64,000 nucleotides of DNA from Cloacimonetes bacterium UBA5835 (GTDB lineage: Bacteria > Cloacimonadota > Cloacimonadia > Cloacimonadales > Cloacimonadaceae): the NCBI GenBank assembly GCA_002432865.1, contig DJGX01000007.1, positions 15,323 to 79,322 on the forward strand. Direction: 5' to 3'. Made by a program: the position numbers and the translations under genes. The notes under the pieces were generated by a model, which ran no database searches, was not told the DNA's origin, and was given only the letters and a program-made list of their open reading frames with translations. Below, in pieces: positions 53,801 through 63,419 of this stretch; positions within the stretch are counted from its first letter, which is position 1, and every line of letters starts with the position of its first letter.

Positions 53801-54868
53801 ATGGATAAAGTAACTCGTAAAACAACACGCCGCATAATGTTAGGTGATATTCCGATTGGAGGTAATGCACCTATTAGTATTCAATCTATGTTATCTATTA
53901 AGACTTCAAACATTCCTGAAGCAACAACCCAAATTCGCGAACTGATTTCTGCAGGATGTGAGATAATCCGCTGTGCGGTAATGGATATCAGTGATGCTAA
54001 TGCGATTAAAGAACTAAAGAAAATATCCAAAGCTCCTCTGGTTGCTGATATTCATTTTGACTATCGCTTAGCAATAGCTTCCATTGAAAATGGAATTGAT
54101 GGTCTGCGTATCAATCCTGGCAATATAGGAAAAATTGAAGGTGTACAGAAATTGGTTGCAGCAGCTAAAGAAAGAAATATCCCAATACGCATCGGAGTAA
54201 ATAGTGGTTCTTTGCCCAAGGATTTAGTGCAAAAATATTCTGTTAGTGCAGAAGCAATGGTAGAATCGGCACTAAGGCATATTAAGATATTAGAAGATCT
54301 TGCTTTTTATGATATTAAAGTTTCTGCTAAGGCATCATCAATACCTTTGATGTTAGAAAGTTATAGAAAGTTAAGCAAGGCTTGTGATTATCCTTTACAT
54401 CTTGGAATAACGGAAGCTGGAACTACTTTAAGTGGCTCCATTAAAAGCGCTATCGCTTTGGGTATATTATTAGAAGAAGGAATTGGCGATACTATAAGGG
54501 TTTCTTTAACTGCCAATCCTGTTCAGGAAGTGATAGTAGCTAAGGAAATTTTACGAAACCTTGGCTTAAGAAAGGGATTAAATATAATTTCCTGTCCTAC
54601 CTGTGGACGCACCAGAATCGATCTAATTGGATTAACAGAACAAGTGGAAAAAGCTCTGAAGAACTATAGTGATTACCCTTTAACCATTGCTGTAATGGGT
54701 TGTGCCGTAAATGGTCCCGGAGAAGCTAAAGAGGCTGATTTTGGCATTGCTGGAGGGATTAAAGAAGGGTTGCTTTTTGCAAAAGGTGAAATTGTGAAAA
54801 AAGTTCCGGAAGAACTATTAGTTAAGGAACTGCTTGCTCTTATTCAAAATCATATAGGTAAACAATAA
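53801..54868 (+). CDS. ispG: 4-hydroxy-3-methylbut-2-en-1-yl diphosphate synthase (GcpE)
   Basis: 355 residues, the short bacterial IspG form that reductively opens MEcPP in the MEP pathway and carries a 4Fe-4S cluster. Seen: TTRRIMLGDIPIGGNAPISI at the start, PLVADIHFDYRLAIASIENG near 76-95, RINPGNIGKIEGVQKLV near 99, LHLGITEAGTTLSGSIKSAI near 205, and the cluster ligands in ISCPTCGRTRIDL (two Cys, near 265) and VMGCAVNGPGEAKEADFGIA (third Cys, near 299). It uses low-potential electron donors. The first chromate transporter gene starts 2 bases after its stop. Confidence 0.95.
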   Translation: MDKVTRKTTRRIMLGDIPIGGNAPISIQSMLSIKTSNIPEATTQIRELISAGCEIIRCAVMDISDANAIKELKKISKAPLVADIHFDYRLAIASIENGIDGLRINPGNIGKIEGVQKLVAAAKERNIPIRIGVNSGSLPKDLVQKYSVSAEAMVESALRHIKILEDLAFYDIKVSAKASSIPLMLESYRKLSKACDYPLHLGITEAGTTLSGSIKSAIALGILLEEGIGDTIRVSLTANPVQEVIVAKEILRNLGLRKGLNIISCPTCGRTRIDLIGLTEQVEKALKNYSDYPLTIAVMGCAVNGPGEAKEADFGIAGGIKEGLLFAKGEIVKKVPEELLVKELLALIQNHIGKQ

Positions 54869-54870
54869 AA

Positions 54871-55404
54871 GTGCTTTTAAAAGTCTTTTTTACTTTCTTT
54901 AAAATTGGTGCTTTTACCATTGGTGGTGCTTATGCAATGATTCCTTTAATCAAAAGAGAAGTCTGCCAAAAAAATAAATGGCTTAGCGAAGATGAATTTT
55001 TGGATGGTTTAGCAGCTGCCCAAAGTTGTCCTGGTCCCATTGCTATAAACATAAGCATCTATGTAGGTTATCATCTTGCGAAGGGTAAAGGTATGGCAGT
55101 TGCTGTAATAGGAACAATTTTACCTTCCTTTATAACTATTCTGATAATTGCTATGCTCTTTCAACAATTTTCCGAAATAGTAATTGTGCGCAAGGCATTT
55201 CATTCTTTAAGAGCTGCCGTTGTAGCTTTAATAGCTGTTCCCCTTTTACAAATGAGTCGGCAGGCAGGTTTAAAGCTATCCAATTTCTGGTTTCCTTTAG
55301 CTATTGCTATTCTGGTTAGTTTTTTTGCAGTAAGCCCAATTTACTTAATTATAATAACCATTGCTTTTAGCATCTACCAAAGCATCAGAAAACAAAAGAT
55401 ATGA
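54871..55404 (+). CDS. Chromate transporter family protein, first half-size subunit
   Basis: 177 residues from GTG, a short (single-domain) CHR protein (PF02417). Hallmarks: FFKIGAFTIGGAYAMIPLIK (about 8-27), then WLSEDEFLDGLAAAQSCPGPIAINIS (about 38-63, PGP motif). About five to six membrane spans follow. Paired short CHR proteins work together and are predicted to be chromate or sulfate exporters, but in anaerobes the true substrate is often unknown. Overlaps the second half by 4 bases (ATGA). Confidence 0.85.
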   Translation: MLLKVFFTFFKIGAFTIGGAYAMIPLIKREVCQKNKWLSEDEFLDGLAAAQSCPGPIAINISIYVGYHLAKGKGMAVAVIGTILPSFITILIIAMLFQQFSEIVIVRKAFHSLRAAVVALIAVPLLQMSRQAGLKLSNFWFPLAIAILVSFFAVSPIYLIIITIAFSIYQSIRKQKI

Positions 55405-55919
55405 TTTACTTGAAATTGTTCTGGACCTTCTTCAAAATTGGACTCTTCAGTTTTGGTGGAGGTTATGCAATTTTAGCAATGATCCGTCAGGAAGTAGTTT
55501 TAAAAAACGCCTGGATATCATCTTCACAATTTATGGATGTAGTAGCTATTTCTCAAATGACTCCAGGCCCGATAGCTATAAATGCTGCCACTTTTATCGG
55601 TTACCAAAAAGGGGGATTATGGGGAGCAGTTCTTAGCACTCTGGGAGTGATTTTTCCCTCTTTGATCATTATGACCTTAATTACGATAACCTATATAAAG
55701 CTGAAAAATCAACCCTGGTTCAAAAACATCTTCCAAAAATTGCGTTTACTTTCTTTGGGATTAATTGCTGCTGCTCTAATTATGGTTTTGGGAGATGCTT
55801 TTAGAGACCTGTTTTCTATCCTGGTTTTTGCTGGCTCTTTTTTGGTGAGCTGGAGATTTAAGCTGAATCCTTTTTATCTGCTAATGGGAGCTGCTGTTAT
55901 AGGGGTCATTTTTGGCTAA
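55401..55919 (+). CDS. Chromate transporter family protein, second half-size subunit
   Basis: 172 residues, homologous to the preceding subunit: FFKIGLFSFGGGYAILAMIR (about 9-28) and WISSSQFMDVVAISQMTPGPIAINAA (about 38-63). The pair replaces the two-domain, single-chain CHR protein of other bacteria. The two halves are predicted to have opposite membrane orientation (known for such pairs in Bacillus). Convergent with glgP, 41 bases away. Confidence 0.85.
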   Translation: MIYLKLFWTFFKIGLFSFGGGYAILAMIRQEVVLKNAWISSSQFMDVVAISQMTPGPIAINAATFIGYQKGGLWGAVLSTLGVIFPSLIIMTLITITYIKLKNQPWFKNIFQKLRLLSLGLIAAALIMVLGDAFRDLFSILVFAGSFLVSWRFKLNPFYLLMGAAVIGVIFG

Positions 55920-55960
55920 TTTGTAAACGCCAAAAACACATTTGTAATTTCCTTGGTAGA

Positions 55961-58420
55961 CTATTTTACTCCCCAAATATCTTTGGCATAAGCTAAGATA
56001 GTATTATCGGAGGAAAATTTGCCCATATTAGCGATATTAGCTAAGACCATTCTATTCCATTTTTGTTTATCTTTATAGGTTTCTGTGGCTTCTTTATTAA
56101 CCCGAATAAAATCCTGTAAATCAGCTATTAGACAATAACTATCTCCCTGATATAAAAGCAAATCTGTCAATGGAGTAAATAAACCTGGATTTAAGGGATT
56201 GAGTTCATCGGATTCAATAAAATCAAATATCCGCTTTATATCTTCATTTTGACGCATCATTTCGTAAGGATGATAACCCTGTTCTTTCAAATAATGAACT
56301 TCGGCAGCCGTCATTCCAAATAGGAAGAAATTATCTTCACCCACTGCTTCTCGAATTTCTATATTAGCTCCATCTAAAGTTCCGATTGTAAGTGCTCCAT
56401 TTAGAGCAAATTTCATATTTCCCGTTCCAGATGCTTCTGTTCCAGCGAGGGAAATTTGACGGGAAATTTCAGCAGCGGGGATAATTCTTTCTGCCAAAGT
56501 TACTCGATAATTGGGCAGAAAACATACATTTAGATAAGAAGACAGCTGTTTATCTTTTTCGATGTAATCACCCAAAGCGCAAATAAAACGAATAATCAAT
56601 TTTGCTGTAAAGTAACCTGGTGCTGCCTTTCCTGCAAAAAAGAAACTTTGTGGAGTTAACTCTTTGCCATCCCGGATTTGATTTATCAAGTAGATAATTC
56701 CCAAAGCATTAAGCAGCTGTCTTTTATATTCATGAATGCGTTTTGCATGAAAATCAAAAATAGTATCAGGATTAAACCTACGATCGTGCATATCTTCGTA
56801 ATATTTACAAAAATCCAGCTTATTTTGATATTTCACTTCTGCCAGGTCTTCCAGAAAAGAGCTGTCATTTTTATATTTATTCAAATCTGAAAGCTGCTCT
56901 AAATCAGTTTTCCATTCGGTACCAATAGCTTTAGTAATTAAATGACATAAAAGTGGATTACATAACATCAGCCACCGGCGAGGAGTTATGCCATTGGTTT
57001 TATTATTGAATTTATCTGGCATAAGAGAATAAAAATCGCTGAATACCTGATGCTTTAACAGTTCTGTATGCAATTCCGAAACTCCATTAATACTATGGGT
57101 TCCTACAATAGCCAAATTTGCCATTCGCACACTTTTTACTGGTTCTTCTTCTATCAAAGAGACCCTGCGGAGGAAGTCATCATCTACTTTTCTGCTTATT
57201 TGTATATCAGAGAGAAAACGGTGATTTATTTCATAGATGATTTGCAGATGACGAGGCAACATTTTTTCAAACAGCTGAACTTGCCATTTTTCTAACGCTT
57301 CCGGCAAAATTGTATGATTTGTATACGAAAGGCACTTTTGGGTAATATCCCAAGCGGTTTCCCAAGGTATATTTTTTTCATCCACTAAAATACGCATAAG
57401 TTCAGGAACGGCAATACAGGGATGAGTATCATTAAGTTGAATTGCAGCTTTATCAGGAAGATTGCGTAGATCTTTATTCTTTTTAAAAAACCTGCGTAAG
57501 ATATCTTGTAAAGTAGCACACACACAAAAATACTCTTGCTTCAATCTAAGTTCTTTCCCTTGCATTTTGTTATCATTGGGATACAGTACCTTGGAAATCA
57601 TTTCTCCATTATTCTTTTCGGCTACAGCTTGTACATAATCCCCTTCATTAAAATATCTCAGATCAAATTCACGGCTGCTTTTGGCACTCCATAATCTTAA
57701 AGTATTTACATAGCTATTTTGAAAACCAGGGATCAAATAATCATAAGCCATAGCCATAACCGTCACTTCTGGTTGCCAATGTTTCTTTTTGGTGCCATCC
57801 TCATTGATAATTTCTCTAACAGTCCCTCCAAAATTAACAGGAAATAATCGTGTCGGACGAGGAATTTCCCAAACGGAACCATATCTTAACCAGTTATCAG
57901 GTGTTTCTACTTGTTCACCATTGATAATGTGTTGAAAGAAAATACCATACTCATAACGAATACCATAACCGTAAGCAGGTATTTGTAGGGAAGCCATAGA
58001 ATCTAAAAAACAAGCTGCTAAACGTCCTAAACCTCCATTTCCCAATCCGGCATCCCATTCTAGTTCACTTAGCATTGATAAATCAAAACCAATTTCAGTA
58101 AGAGCTTTAATGCTTTGTTGTTGGATATCCAGATTGAGTATGGAATTGGTTAAAGAACGACCGATTAAATACTCCAGGGATAGATAATAGACTCTTTTCC
58201 TTTGTAAAGCATATTCTTGAGGTTGAGTTATCAGCCAGCGGTCTAATAAAATATCTTTTACGGCTGAAGCAAAACTGATATAACAATCATAAGGGGCAGC
58301 AGAAAATTGGTCCTTACCAAGATCGAATTTTAAATGTTCCATAAAACGAAGCACTATTTCTTCTACTGTACCATTAATGCTAAGCTGAGAAAGTTTAGTG
58401 CAAAAATCATCGTTCATCAT
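55961..58420 (-). CDS. glgP: Glycogen/starch/maltodextrin phosphorylase
   Basis: 819 residues, full length for GT35 phosphorylases, which release glucose-1-phosphate from alpha-1,4-glucans. Seen: YYLSLEYLIGRSLTNSILNL near 73-92, GNGGLGRLAACFLDSMASLQ near 126-145, GYGIRYEYGIFFQ near 151, QLNDTHPCIAVPELMR, and the PLP-lysine block EASGTGNMKFALNGALTIGT (about 651-670). GGGAGGAG lies before the ATG. It stands alone on the minus strand, convergent with the CHR genes and divergent from the C10 protease. No glycogen synthase or debranching enzyme is in the window. Confidence 0.95.
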   Translation of the reverse strand: MMNDDFCTKLSQLSINGTVEEIVLRFMEHLKFDLGKDQFSAAPYDCYISFASAVKDILLDRWLITQPQEYALQRKRVYYLSLEYLIGRSLTNSILNLDIQQQSIKALTEIGFDLSMLSELEWDAGLGNGGLGRLAACFLDSMASLQIPAYGYGIRYEYGIFFQHIINGEQVETPDNWLRYGSVWEIPRPTRLFPVNFGGTVREIINEDGTKKKHWQPEVTVMAMAYDYLIPGFQNSYVNTLRLWSAKSSREFDLRYFNEGDYVQAVAEKNNGEMISKVLYPNDNKMQGKELRLKQEYFCVCATLQDILRRFFKKNKDLRNLPDKAAIQLNDTHPCIAVPELMRILVDEKNIPWETAWDITQKCLSYTNHTILPEALEKWQVQLFEKMLPRHLQIIYEINHRFLSDIQISRKVDDDFLRRVSLIEEEPVKSVRMANLAIVGTHSINGVSELHTELLKHQVFSDFYSLMPDKFNNKTNGITPRRWLMLCNPLLCHLITKAIGTEWKTDLEQLSDLNKYKNDSSFLEDLAEVKYQNKLDFCKYYEDMHDRRFNPDTIFDFHAKRIHEYKRQLLNALGIIYLINQIRDGKELTPQSFFFAGKAAPGYFTAKLIIRFICALGDYIEKDKQLSSYLNVCFLPNYRVTLAERIIPAAEISRQISLAGTEASGTGNMKFALNGALTIGTLDGANIEIREAVGEDNFFLFGMTAAEVHYLKEQGYHPYEMMRQNEDIKRIFDFIESDELNPLNPGLFTPLTDLLLYQGDSYCLIADLQDFIRVNKEATETYKDKQKWNRMVLANIANMGKFSSDNTILAYAKDIWGVK

Positions 58421-58574
58421 ATCTCCTCCCGCTAATCATAAGTCCATTATAAATAATAAACGGTTTTCAGGATAAACCAAATAAGATGTTTAATATAGAA
58501 AAGAAGTGTAACTGCCATAATAATTAATGTCTTCCAACTTCTTCATTTCTATTTATTCCCTGCTAAAATATAAA

Positions 58575-58604
58575 TTGATTTGGAATAATTCTTGTATGTA
58601 TTAT
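58575..58604 (+). promoter_or_regulatory. Sigma-70-type promoter for the C10 protease gene
   Basis: TTGATT (58575-58580), 18 bases, TATTAT (58599-58604). Transcription would start near 58611, about 20 bases before the ATG, leaving just enough room for the AGGAGG ribosome site. Confidence 0.4.
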
Positions 58605-58631
58605 ATTATCTATAAAAGTCTAGGAGGATAT

Positions 58632-60905
58632 ATGAAATTGATGAGTAACTATCAACCAAAACTAATGGTTATCATTGCGGTTTTTTACCTGTTTTGCTTT
58701 GGTATAAGGGCTGCTGTGGTTCAGCCAGAAATTGCTTTGCTGGCTGCCAAGAATTATCTTCAGGAAACGGGATTATCCAAATCCGTTAATACTGATGACT
58801 ATCAAATTTTTACTTATAATAGCGCAGGGAAACTTGCTTCTCTGCCACATATATATGTACAGAATGAGAATCCGGTTCTCTATTATATCCAATATGCCGA
58901 TGGTAATTTTGCTGTTGTATCAGCAGATGATAATTTCTATCCTGTCTTGGCTTATTCTAATGAAGGTCTTACCAGGATAGATAATTTACCTTCAGCCTTT
59001 TATTATTGGCTGGATACATATTCTGCTCAAATACAATTGATTAGAGAAAAAAATGCTCTATATCCGGAAAACTCTCAGCTTTGGCAGAGTTTACTGGAAG
59101 GAACTTATACTAATTTAAGCAGAACTGATAGATCCGTAGGTCCTTTACTTACTACTAATTGGGATCAAAGTTGGCCATATAATGCTCTATGTCCTGCAGA
59201 TCAACACGGTCCTGGTGGTCATGTTTATGCTGGTTGTGTAGCTACTGCTATGGGGATGGTTATGAAATATTGGGATCATCCTGTTTCCGGAGTTGGTAAC
59301 GAAAGTTACTATTGTCCTGGCTATGGTTATCAGAGTGCTAATTTTGAAACTACCACATATCTTTGGGATCAGATGCCCAATTCCATAAGTTCTAATTACT
59401 TACCTGTAGCTACTTTATTATATCATTGTGGGGTTGCAGTTCATATGGGATATTCTGCAGATGGTTCAGGAGCTCAAAGTACAGATGCAGCTGAAGCACT
59501 TGTCGATCATTTTCGTTATCCTACAGCTCAATATGAAAGTAAAGATAGCTATTCTAATTCCGAATGGAACAATCTAATGACAGCTCAAATTGATAACGGG
59601 ACTCCGGTATATTATAGTGGTTATAGCAATGAGGGTGGGCATGCATTTGTCCTGGATGGTTATGATACAGCAAATCATTTTCATTTCAATTTCGGCTGGA
59701 GTGGATCAGGAAACGGTTATTTTTACACAACGGATGTTAATGGATTTTCTACCTGGCAGGGAGCCATTATAAATACTATTCCGGAGAACTATAATATCAA
59801 TACTATTCCAGTAGTTCTTAATGCCAACAATGCTGAAGCTGGTGATAATTTTACCTTGGAAATAAAGACGAAACCTGTATTAGGTAACTGGAATGTAAAT
59901 CACTATGATATTATGCTTTACTATGATAATGAAAATTTAGATTACACTGGCTACAGTGTGCAGGGAACTTTATCTCAGGAAGGTAATATAACCATAGTGG
60001 AAAACTCCCCGGGAAATTTAAGTATTGACTGGAATAGCAACACTAGTTTATGCGGTGGGGGAGTGATTATTAAACTGAATTTCGTTGCCAGAGATGCAGG
60101 CGAATTTCTTTTTGATATTTTGAGTATGCACTATAATACCCTACCTGTAAACAATGTTGTTTTTACTATGGTAAATATTACTGCTCCTGTGGCTACCTTA
60201 GCAGAAAGTAATATTACTCTTTCAAACATTATGCATCTTGTTTACAATTCAATTGGATTTACACAAGTAAATACTTCTTATCTGCTTCCTTCCTGGAATG
60301 TTAATCATTACCAATTTAACCTTAATTACAATCCTGCCAAGCTTGAATATGCAGGATACGATGTAAACGGAACATTAAGTGATGGCTGCGAAATCAATGT
60401 AGATTCTTCTACTCCAGGAGTTATAAATATATCCTGCGATACGGAAAGTAAATTCGTTGGCTCAGGTATATTAATTAAGCCCCAATTTAGAGCTATTGGC
60501 AATACTAGTACTATTTCCATTACTCAAATATCTCTTAGTGATTTTTATTATAACGACACAGCAGTTTTAGGTTCTGGGAGTGCAAATGTTGTTCTTTCAC
60601 CTTATACTGCTATTGACGATGAAGTGATTTCAACTCCAAAACCCAAACTGGAAATATATCCTAATCCTTTTTCCGGAAATACTACCATAAAATTTACTGG
60701 AACAGCCAAGGGAGCGGTTACAATAAATGTATATAACCTGAAGGGACAATTCGTGAAGGAATTAACTATTAGCGATTTTGCTCAAAGGGAAATTCAATGG
60801 AATGCCACAGACAGCAAAGGCAGAAATGTTTCGGAAGGAATTTACTTTATGCAATGGCAGCAAGGTAATTTACGAGGCACAGATAAAGTATTAATCATCA
60901 AGTAA
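58632..60905 (+). CDS. Secreted C10 (streptopain-type) cysteine protease with cohesin-like repeats and T9SS sorting domain
   Basis: About 757 residues from the ATG at 58632, where AGGAGGAT precedes it and a signal peptide follows; the longer frame from 58527 has neither. The protease domain shows HVYAGCVATAMGMVMKYW with catalytic Cys202 and GGHAFVLDGYD with His337, then HFHFNFGWSGSGNGYF. The pro-part lies at about 25-165. Two related beta-sandwich repeats follow, about 405-520 and 540-640, both with 'WNVNHY...NL.Y...L.Y.GY.V.GTLS', similar to cohesin-like domains. The C terminus (LEIYPNPFSGNTTIKF, INVYNLKGQFVKEL, SEGIYFMQW, DKVLIIK) is a T9SS sorting domain. A surface or secreted peptidase. 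Confidence 0.85.
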   Translation: MKLMSNYQPKLMVIIAVFYLFCFGIRAAVVQPEIALLAAKNYLQETGLSKSVNTDDYQIFTYNSAGKLASLPHIYVQNENPVLYYIQYADGNFAVVSADDNFYPVLAYSNEGLTRIDNLPSAFYYWLDTYSAQIQLIREKNALYPENSQLWQSLLEGTYTNLSRTDRSVGPLLTTNWDQSWPYNALCPADQHGPGGHVYAGCVATAMGMVMKYWDHPVSGVGNESYYCPGYGYQSANFETTTYLWDQMPNSISSNYLPVATLLYHCGVAVHMGYSADGSGAQSTDAAEALVDHFRYPTAQYESKDSYSNSEWNNLMTAQIDNGTPVYYSGYSNEGGHAFVLDGYDTANHFHFNFGWSGSGNGYFYTTDVNGFSTWQGAIINTIPENYNINTIPVVLNANNAEAGDNFTLEIKTKPVLGNWNVNHYDIMLYYDNENLDYTGYSVQGTLSQEGNITIVENSPGNLSIDWNSNTSLCGGGVIIKLNFVARDAGEFLFDILSMHYNTLPVNNVVFTMVNITAPVATLAESNITLSNIMHLVYNSIGFTQVNTSYLLPSWNVNHYQFNLNYNPAKLEYAGYDVNGTLSDGCEINVDSSTPGVINISCDTESKFVGSGILIKPQFRAIGNTSTISITQISLSDFYYNDTAVLGSGSANVVLSPYTAIDDEVISTPKPKLEIYPNPFSGNTTIKFTGTAKGAVTINVYNLKGQFVKELTISDFAQREIQWNATDSKGRNVSEGIYFMQWQQGNLRGTDKVLIIK

Positions 60906-60917
60906 ATAATATAAAGC

Positions 60918-60976
60918 TTGGGAAGATTGAAGTTGTTACTGCTGATAACAGCTTTTCTCTTCCCTTTCATTTTTTA
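60918..60976 (+). terminator. Rho-independent terminator with nested hairpin
   Basis: GGGAAGA (60920-60926) pairs with TCTTCCC (60958-60964), and inside it AAGTTGTTA pairs with TAACAGCTT. The T-rich TTTCATTTTTT follows. It sits 15 bases after the protease stop. Confidence 0.7.
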
Positions 60977-61103
60977 TAATGTAAGATTCGGAAAAGCATA
61001 AGCAGCTTTAAGATTAATTCGATATTCTTGTAATATGTAATGGAGGATATTTCTGAGTAATTAGGATTTCCTTCAAGTTATATATCTTATTTCTGCACTT
61101 TAG

Positions 61104-61712
61104 TTATTTATGAAATTCTGTTTCCTTTTCTTCTAGGAAACTTCGAATTGTTTCTTCTACTATTGCAATATCCTCTTTATTGTTTACCCATATAGGATCG
61201 GAATAAATCATTGTTAATTTAGCAAAGGGCTTTGGGAAGCGGAATTTATCCCAGGAATTAAACAACCATTCTTTATTGGCATTTACGGCAACTGCTACAA
61301 TGGGAATTTTAGCCAGGTAAGCAATCTGAAAAAGTCCGGGATGAAAAGTGTAGCAAGGACCTTTAGGTCCATCAGGTGTAATAGCTAAGGAAATTGTTTT
61401 AGACATTCTAATCATCTCTCGCATAGCCATTGATCCTTTTCTCGAGCTGGAACCGCGAACTGGAATATAACCAAGTTCGGATAATGGCCCAGCAATCATT
61501 TCTCCATCCTTGGAAGAAGAAACCATAACAGCTGCTCCTTGATCAATTCGTTGCAGAGTCATCAAAAGCAGGTTTCTATGCCAGAACATATAGATACAGC
61601 GTATCCTGTCTGATGTTTCTTGATTAATTACTTCGAATTTTAAGGTTTTACGCAGCAGCCGCAGGAGCAGAGCACCCAATTTTCGTTCCAGGTAATAGAA
61701 TATTTTAACCAT
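61104..61712 (-). CDS. Lysophospholipid/lipid A-type acyltransferase (DUF374 family)
   Basis: 202 residues. The family block FWHRNLLLMTL (about 44-54) gives the catalytic-type histidine, followed by SSSKDGEMIAGPLSELGY (about 84-101), PVRGSSSRKGSMAMREMIR and the signature LAITPDGPKGPCYTFHPGLF (about 132-151). DUF374 proteins are in the LPLAT superfamily, often next to lipid A genes, and are likely acyltransferases for lipid A or related lipids. The start overlaps the end of lpxB by 8 bases, consistent with that role. Confidence 0.82.
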   Translation of the reverse strand: MVKIFYYLERKLGALLLRLLRKTLKFEVINQETSDRIRCIYMFWHRNLLLMTLQRIDQGAAVMVSSSKDGEMIAGPLSELGYIPVRGSSSRKGSMAMREMIRMSKTISLAITPDGPKGPCYTFHPGLFQIAYLAKIPIVAVAVNANKEWLFNSWDKFRFPKPFAKLTMIYSDPIWVNNKEDIAIVEETIRSFLEEKETEFHK

Positions 61713-62850
61713 AGGTATCTAATAGATGACGGACTATTTTTGGCATTTCCACAGAAGGATGTTTATCGCTCAATAAAGCTTTAAGTTTATACAATTGTTT
61801 ACGGATTTCCTCATTTTTTTCTGGATCGTTCAGTATTTGCATTCCTATCTTATATATATTAGAGGGGTTCATCTCTTTTTGAATCAATTCCGGTAGGATA
61901 TCGTTATCTAAAATTATATTAGGTAAACCGATCCGTTTTATTTTTACTAAATGTCTTCCTATCAGATAAGAGGTAAAATTAGCTTTATAACAGATTAATA
62001 GGGGGGTTCCAATAAATGCAGCCTCTAAGGTTACTGTTCCGGAAGTGCAGATCAAAAGATCGCAATATTTCATCATTTCATAGGTATAGCCATCAATTAG
62101 TGTGATATGTTTTTTACCTTCTATATAGCTCATATATAATTGATGATTTACACTATGGGATTTAGAAAAAAGCAGTTCATATTTATTCGGATCCCACTTT
62201 TCACTTGCCTGCAGAAAAGTAGGTAGCATTTTTGCTATTTCATTATTCCTACTTCCTGGGAAAAATCCAAGCCATTTTTTATTTGGGTCAATACCAAAAA
62301 ATTGAGCGAAGGCATCACGGCTAAGTTCAATATTAACTTCTTCCGCAATCGGGTGGCCAACATAACTGCAATTAATATTATGAATAGATAGCTTTTCTTC
62401 TTCAAAAGGCAAAATACAGGCAACATAGCGGACAGAATCTCTTAATTGATATACCCTTTTATGTTTCCATGCCCAAAATTGAGGGCAGATAAAATATAAA
62501 ACAGGAATCCGTAATTCATCAGCCATTTTAGCAACTCTTAAATTTAAGCCAGGGTAATCAACCAAAATAGCAAGATCAATTTCTTCAGTAGCAAAAAGTT
62601 TGCTTAGTTTATGTTCCACTTTAAAGAAAAAAAACAGATGCTTTACTACTTCCACAAAACCCATAACCGCAAAGCGTTCAAAGGGAAAGAGAGGTTTCAA
62701 ACCTTGCCTTTGCATCCGGGGTCCACCAATTCCTATATGCGTAAGATTTCCGAATTTATCATTCAGAGCTTTCATCACTAATTCGGAATGTAGATCAGCA
62801 GAACTCTCACCCACCAGCCAAAAGATTTTATAACTTTCTTTTCTTGTCAT
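61705..62850 (-). CDS. lpxB: Lipid-A-disaccharide synthase
   Basis: 381 residues, a GT19 glycosyltransferase that joins UDP-diacylglucosamine and lipid X into the lipid A disaccharide at the inner membrane. Seen: WLVGESSADLHSELVMKAL at the start, HIGIGGPRMQRQGLKPLFPF (about 37-56), VMGFVEVVKHLFFFF, LVDYPGLNLRVAKMADELRI (about 95-114), PQFWAWKHKRVYQLRD, GSRNNEIAKMLPTFLQ (about 206) and CTSGTVTLEAAFIGTPLLIC (about 270-289). The start overlaps the upstream gene (ATGA). Its presence shows the organism makes lipopolysaccharide-type lipids. Confidence 0.94.
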   Translation of the reverse strand: MTRKESYKIFWLVGESSADLHSELVMKALNDKFGNLTHIGIGGPRMQRQGLKPLFPFERFAVMGFVEVVKHLFFFFKVEHKLSKLFATEEIDLAILVDYPGLNLRVAKMADELRIPVLYFICPQFWAWKHKRVYQLRDSVRYVACILPFEEEKLSIHNINCSYVGHPIAEEVNIELSRDAFAQFFGIDPNKKWLGFFPGSRNNEIAKMLPTFLQASEKWDPNKYELLFSKSHSVNHQLYMSYIEGKKHITLIDGYTYEMMKYCDLLICTSGTVTLEAAFIGTPLLICYKANFTSYLIGRHLVKIKRIGLPNIILDNDILPELIQKEMNPSNIYKIGMQILNDPEKNEEIRKQLYKLKALLSDKHPSVEMPKIVRHLLDTYG

Positions 62851-63413
62851 ACCGCCAAAGTTCCCATAAGCGATAAAATAGTTACAATGATAGCTGCAAG
62901 AATTACTCCTAATAAAATACAGAACATTGCACGCCAGAATCTAATACCAAAAATATTAGCAGCTAAGGCACCTGTCCATCCTCCTGTTCCAGGAAGAGGT
63001 ATACCAACAAAAATAGTTAAACCTATTGCTTCATAGTTTTCTATTGATTTGCCTTTGCGTCTGGTTCTGGCAAAAATCCAATCAGCAAATTTCTTACCTG
63101 GTTTCACCTTACTTATCAAAGAAAAAAACCAATCTACCAATAACAAAATAAATGGAATGGGAATCATATTACCGATTATGGATAAAAACGCTGCCTTAAG
63201 CCAATGAAAATTAAACAAGAAAATAGCTACAGGTATACTACCTCGCAATTCAATAACCGGAATCATAGATATTATAAGTACTATCAATTCTGGTGAAACA
63301 TTCTTAGATTCCAACCAGGCAACTGTTTTATCTGCTGTAGAATTACCAAAAAGCGGTTGTGACAAAACTACTATCAAGATCATCAACAGCAACGGTTTGA
63401 GGTATTTATTCAA
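62847..63413 (-). CDS. Small multidrug-export family membrane protein (PF06695-like)
   Basis: About 188 residues with roughly five membrane spans. The family block is ISMIPVIELRGSIPVAIFLF (about 48-67), followed by GNMIPIPFILLLVDWFFSLI, FARTRRKGKSIENYEAIGLT and VGIPLPGTGGWTGALAANIF (about 134-153). Members are annotated as small multidrug export proteins, but direct evidence for transport is thin. A GTG at 63419 overlaps its own Shine-Dalgarno sequence, so the TTG at 63413 is the better start (AAGGAG, 5-base spacing). First gene of the lpxB group. Confidence 0.8.
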   Translation of the reverse strand: MNKYLKPLLLMILIVVLSQPLFGNSTADKTVAWLESKNVSPELIVLIISMIPVIELRGSIPVAIFLFNFHWLKAAFLSIIGNMIPIPFILLLVDWFFSLISKVKPGKKFADWIFARTRRKGKSIENYEAIGLTIFVGIPLPGTGGWTGALAANIFGIRFWRAMFCILLGVILAAIIVTILSLMGTLAV

Positions 63414-63419
63414 GTTCAC

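Noticed and set aside
55909..55936. Perfect inverted repeat TTTTTGGC...GCCAAAAA between the CHR and glgP genes
   Set aside because: Considered as a terminator, but the 3' arm ends in A rather than T on either strand, the reverse of an intrinsic terminator.
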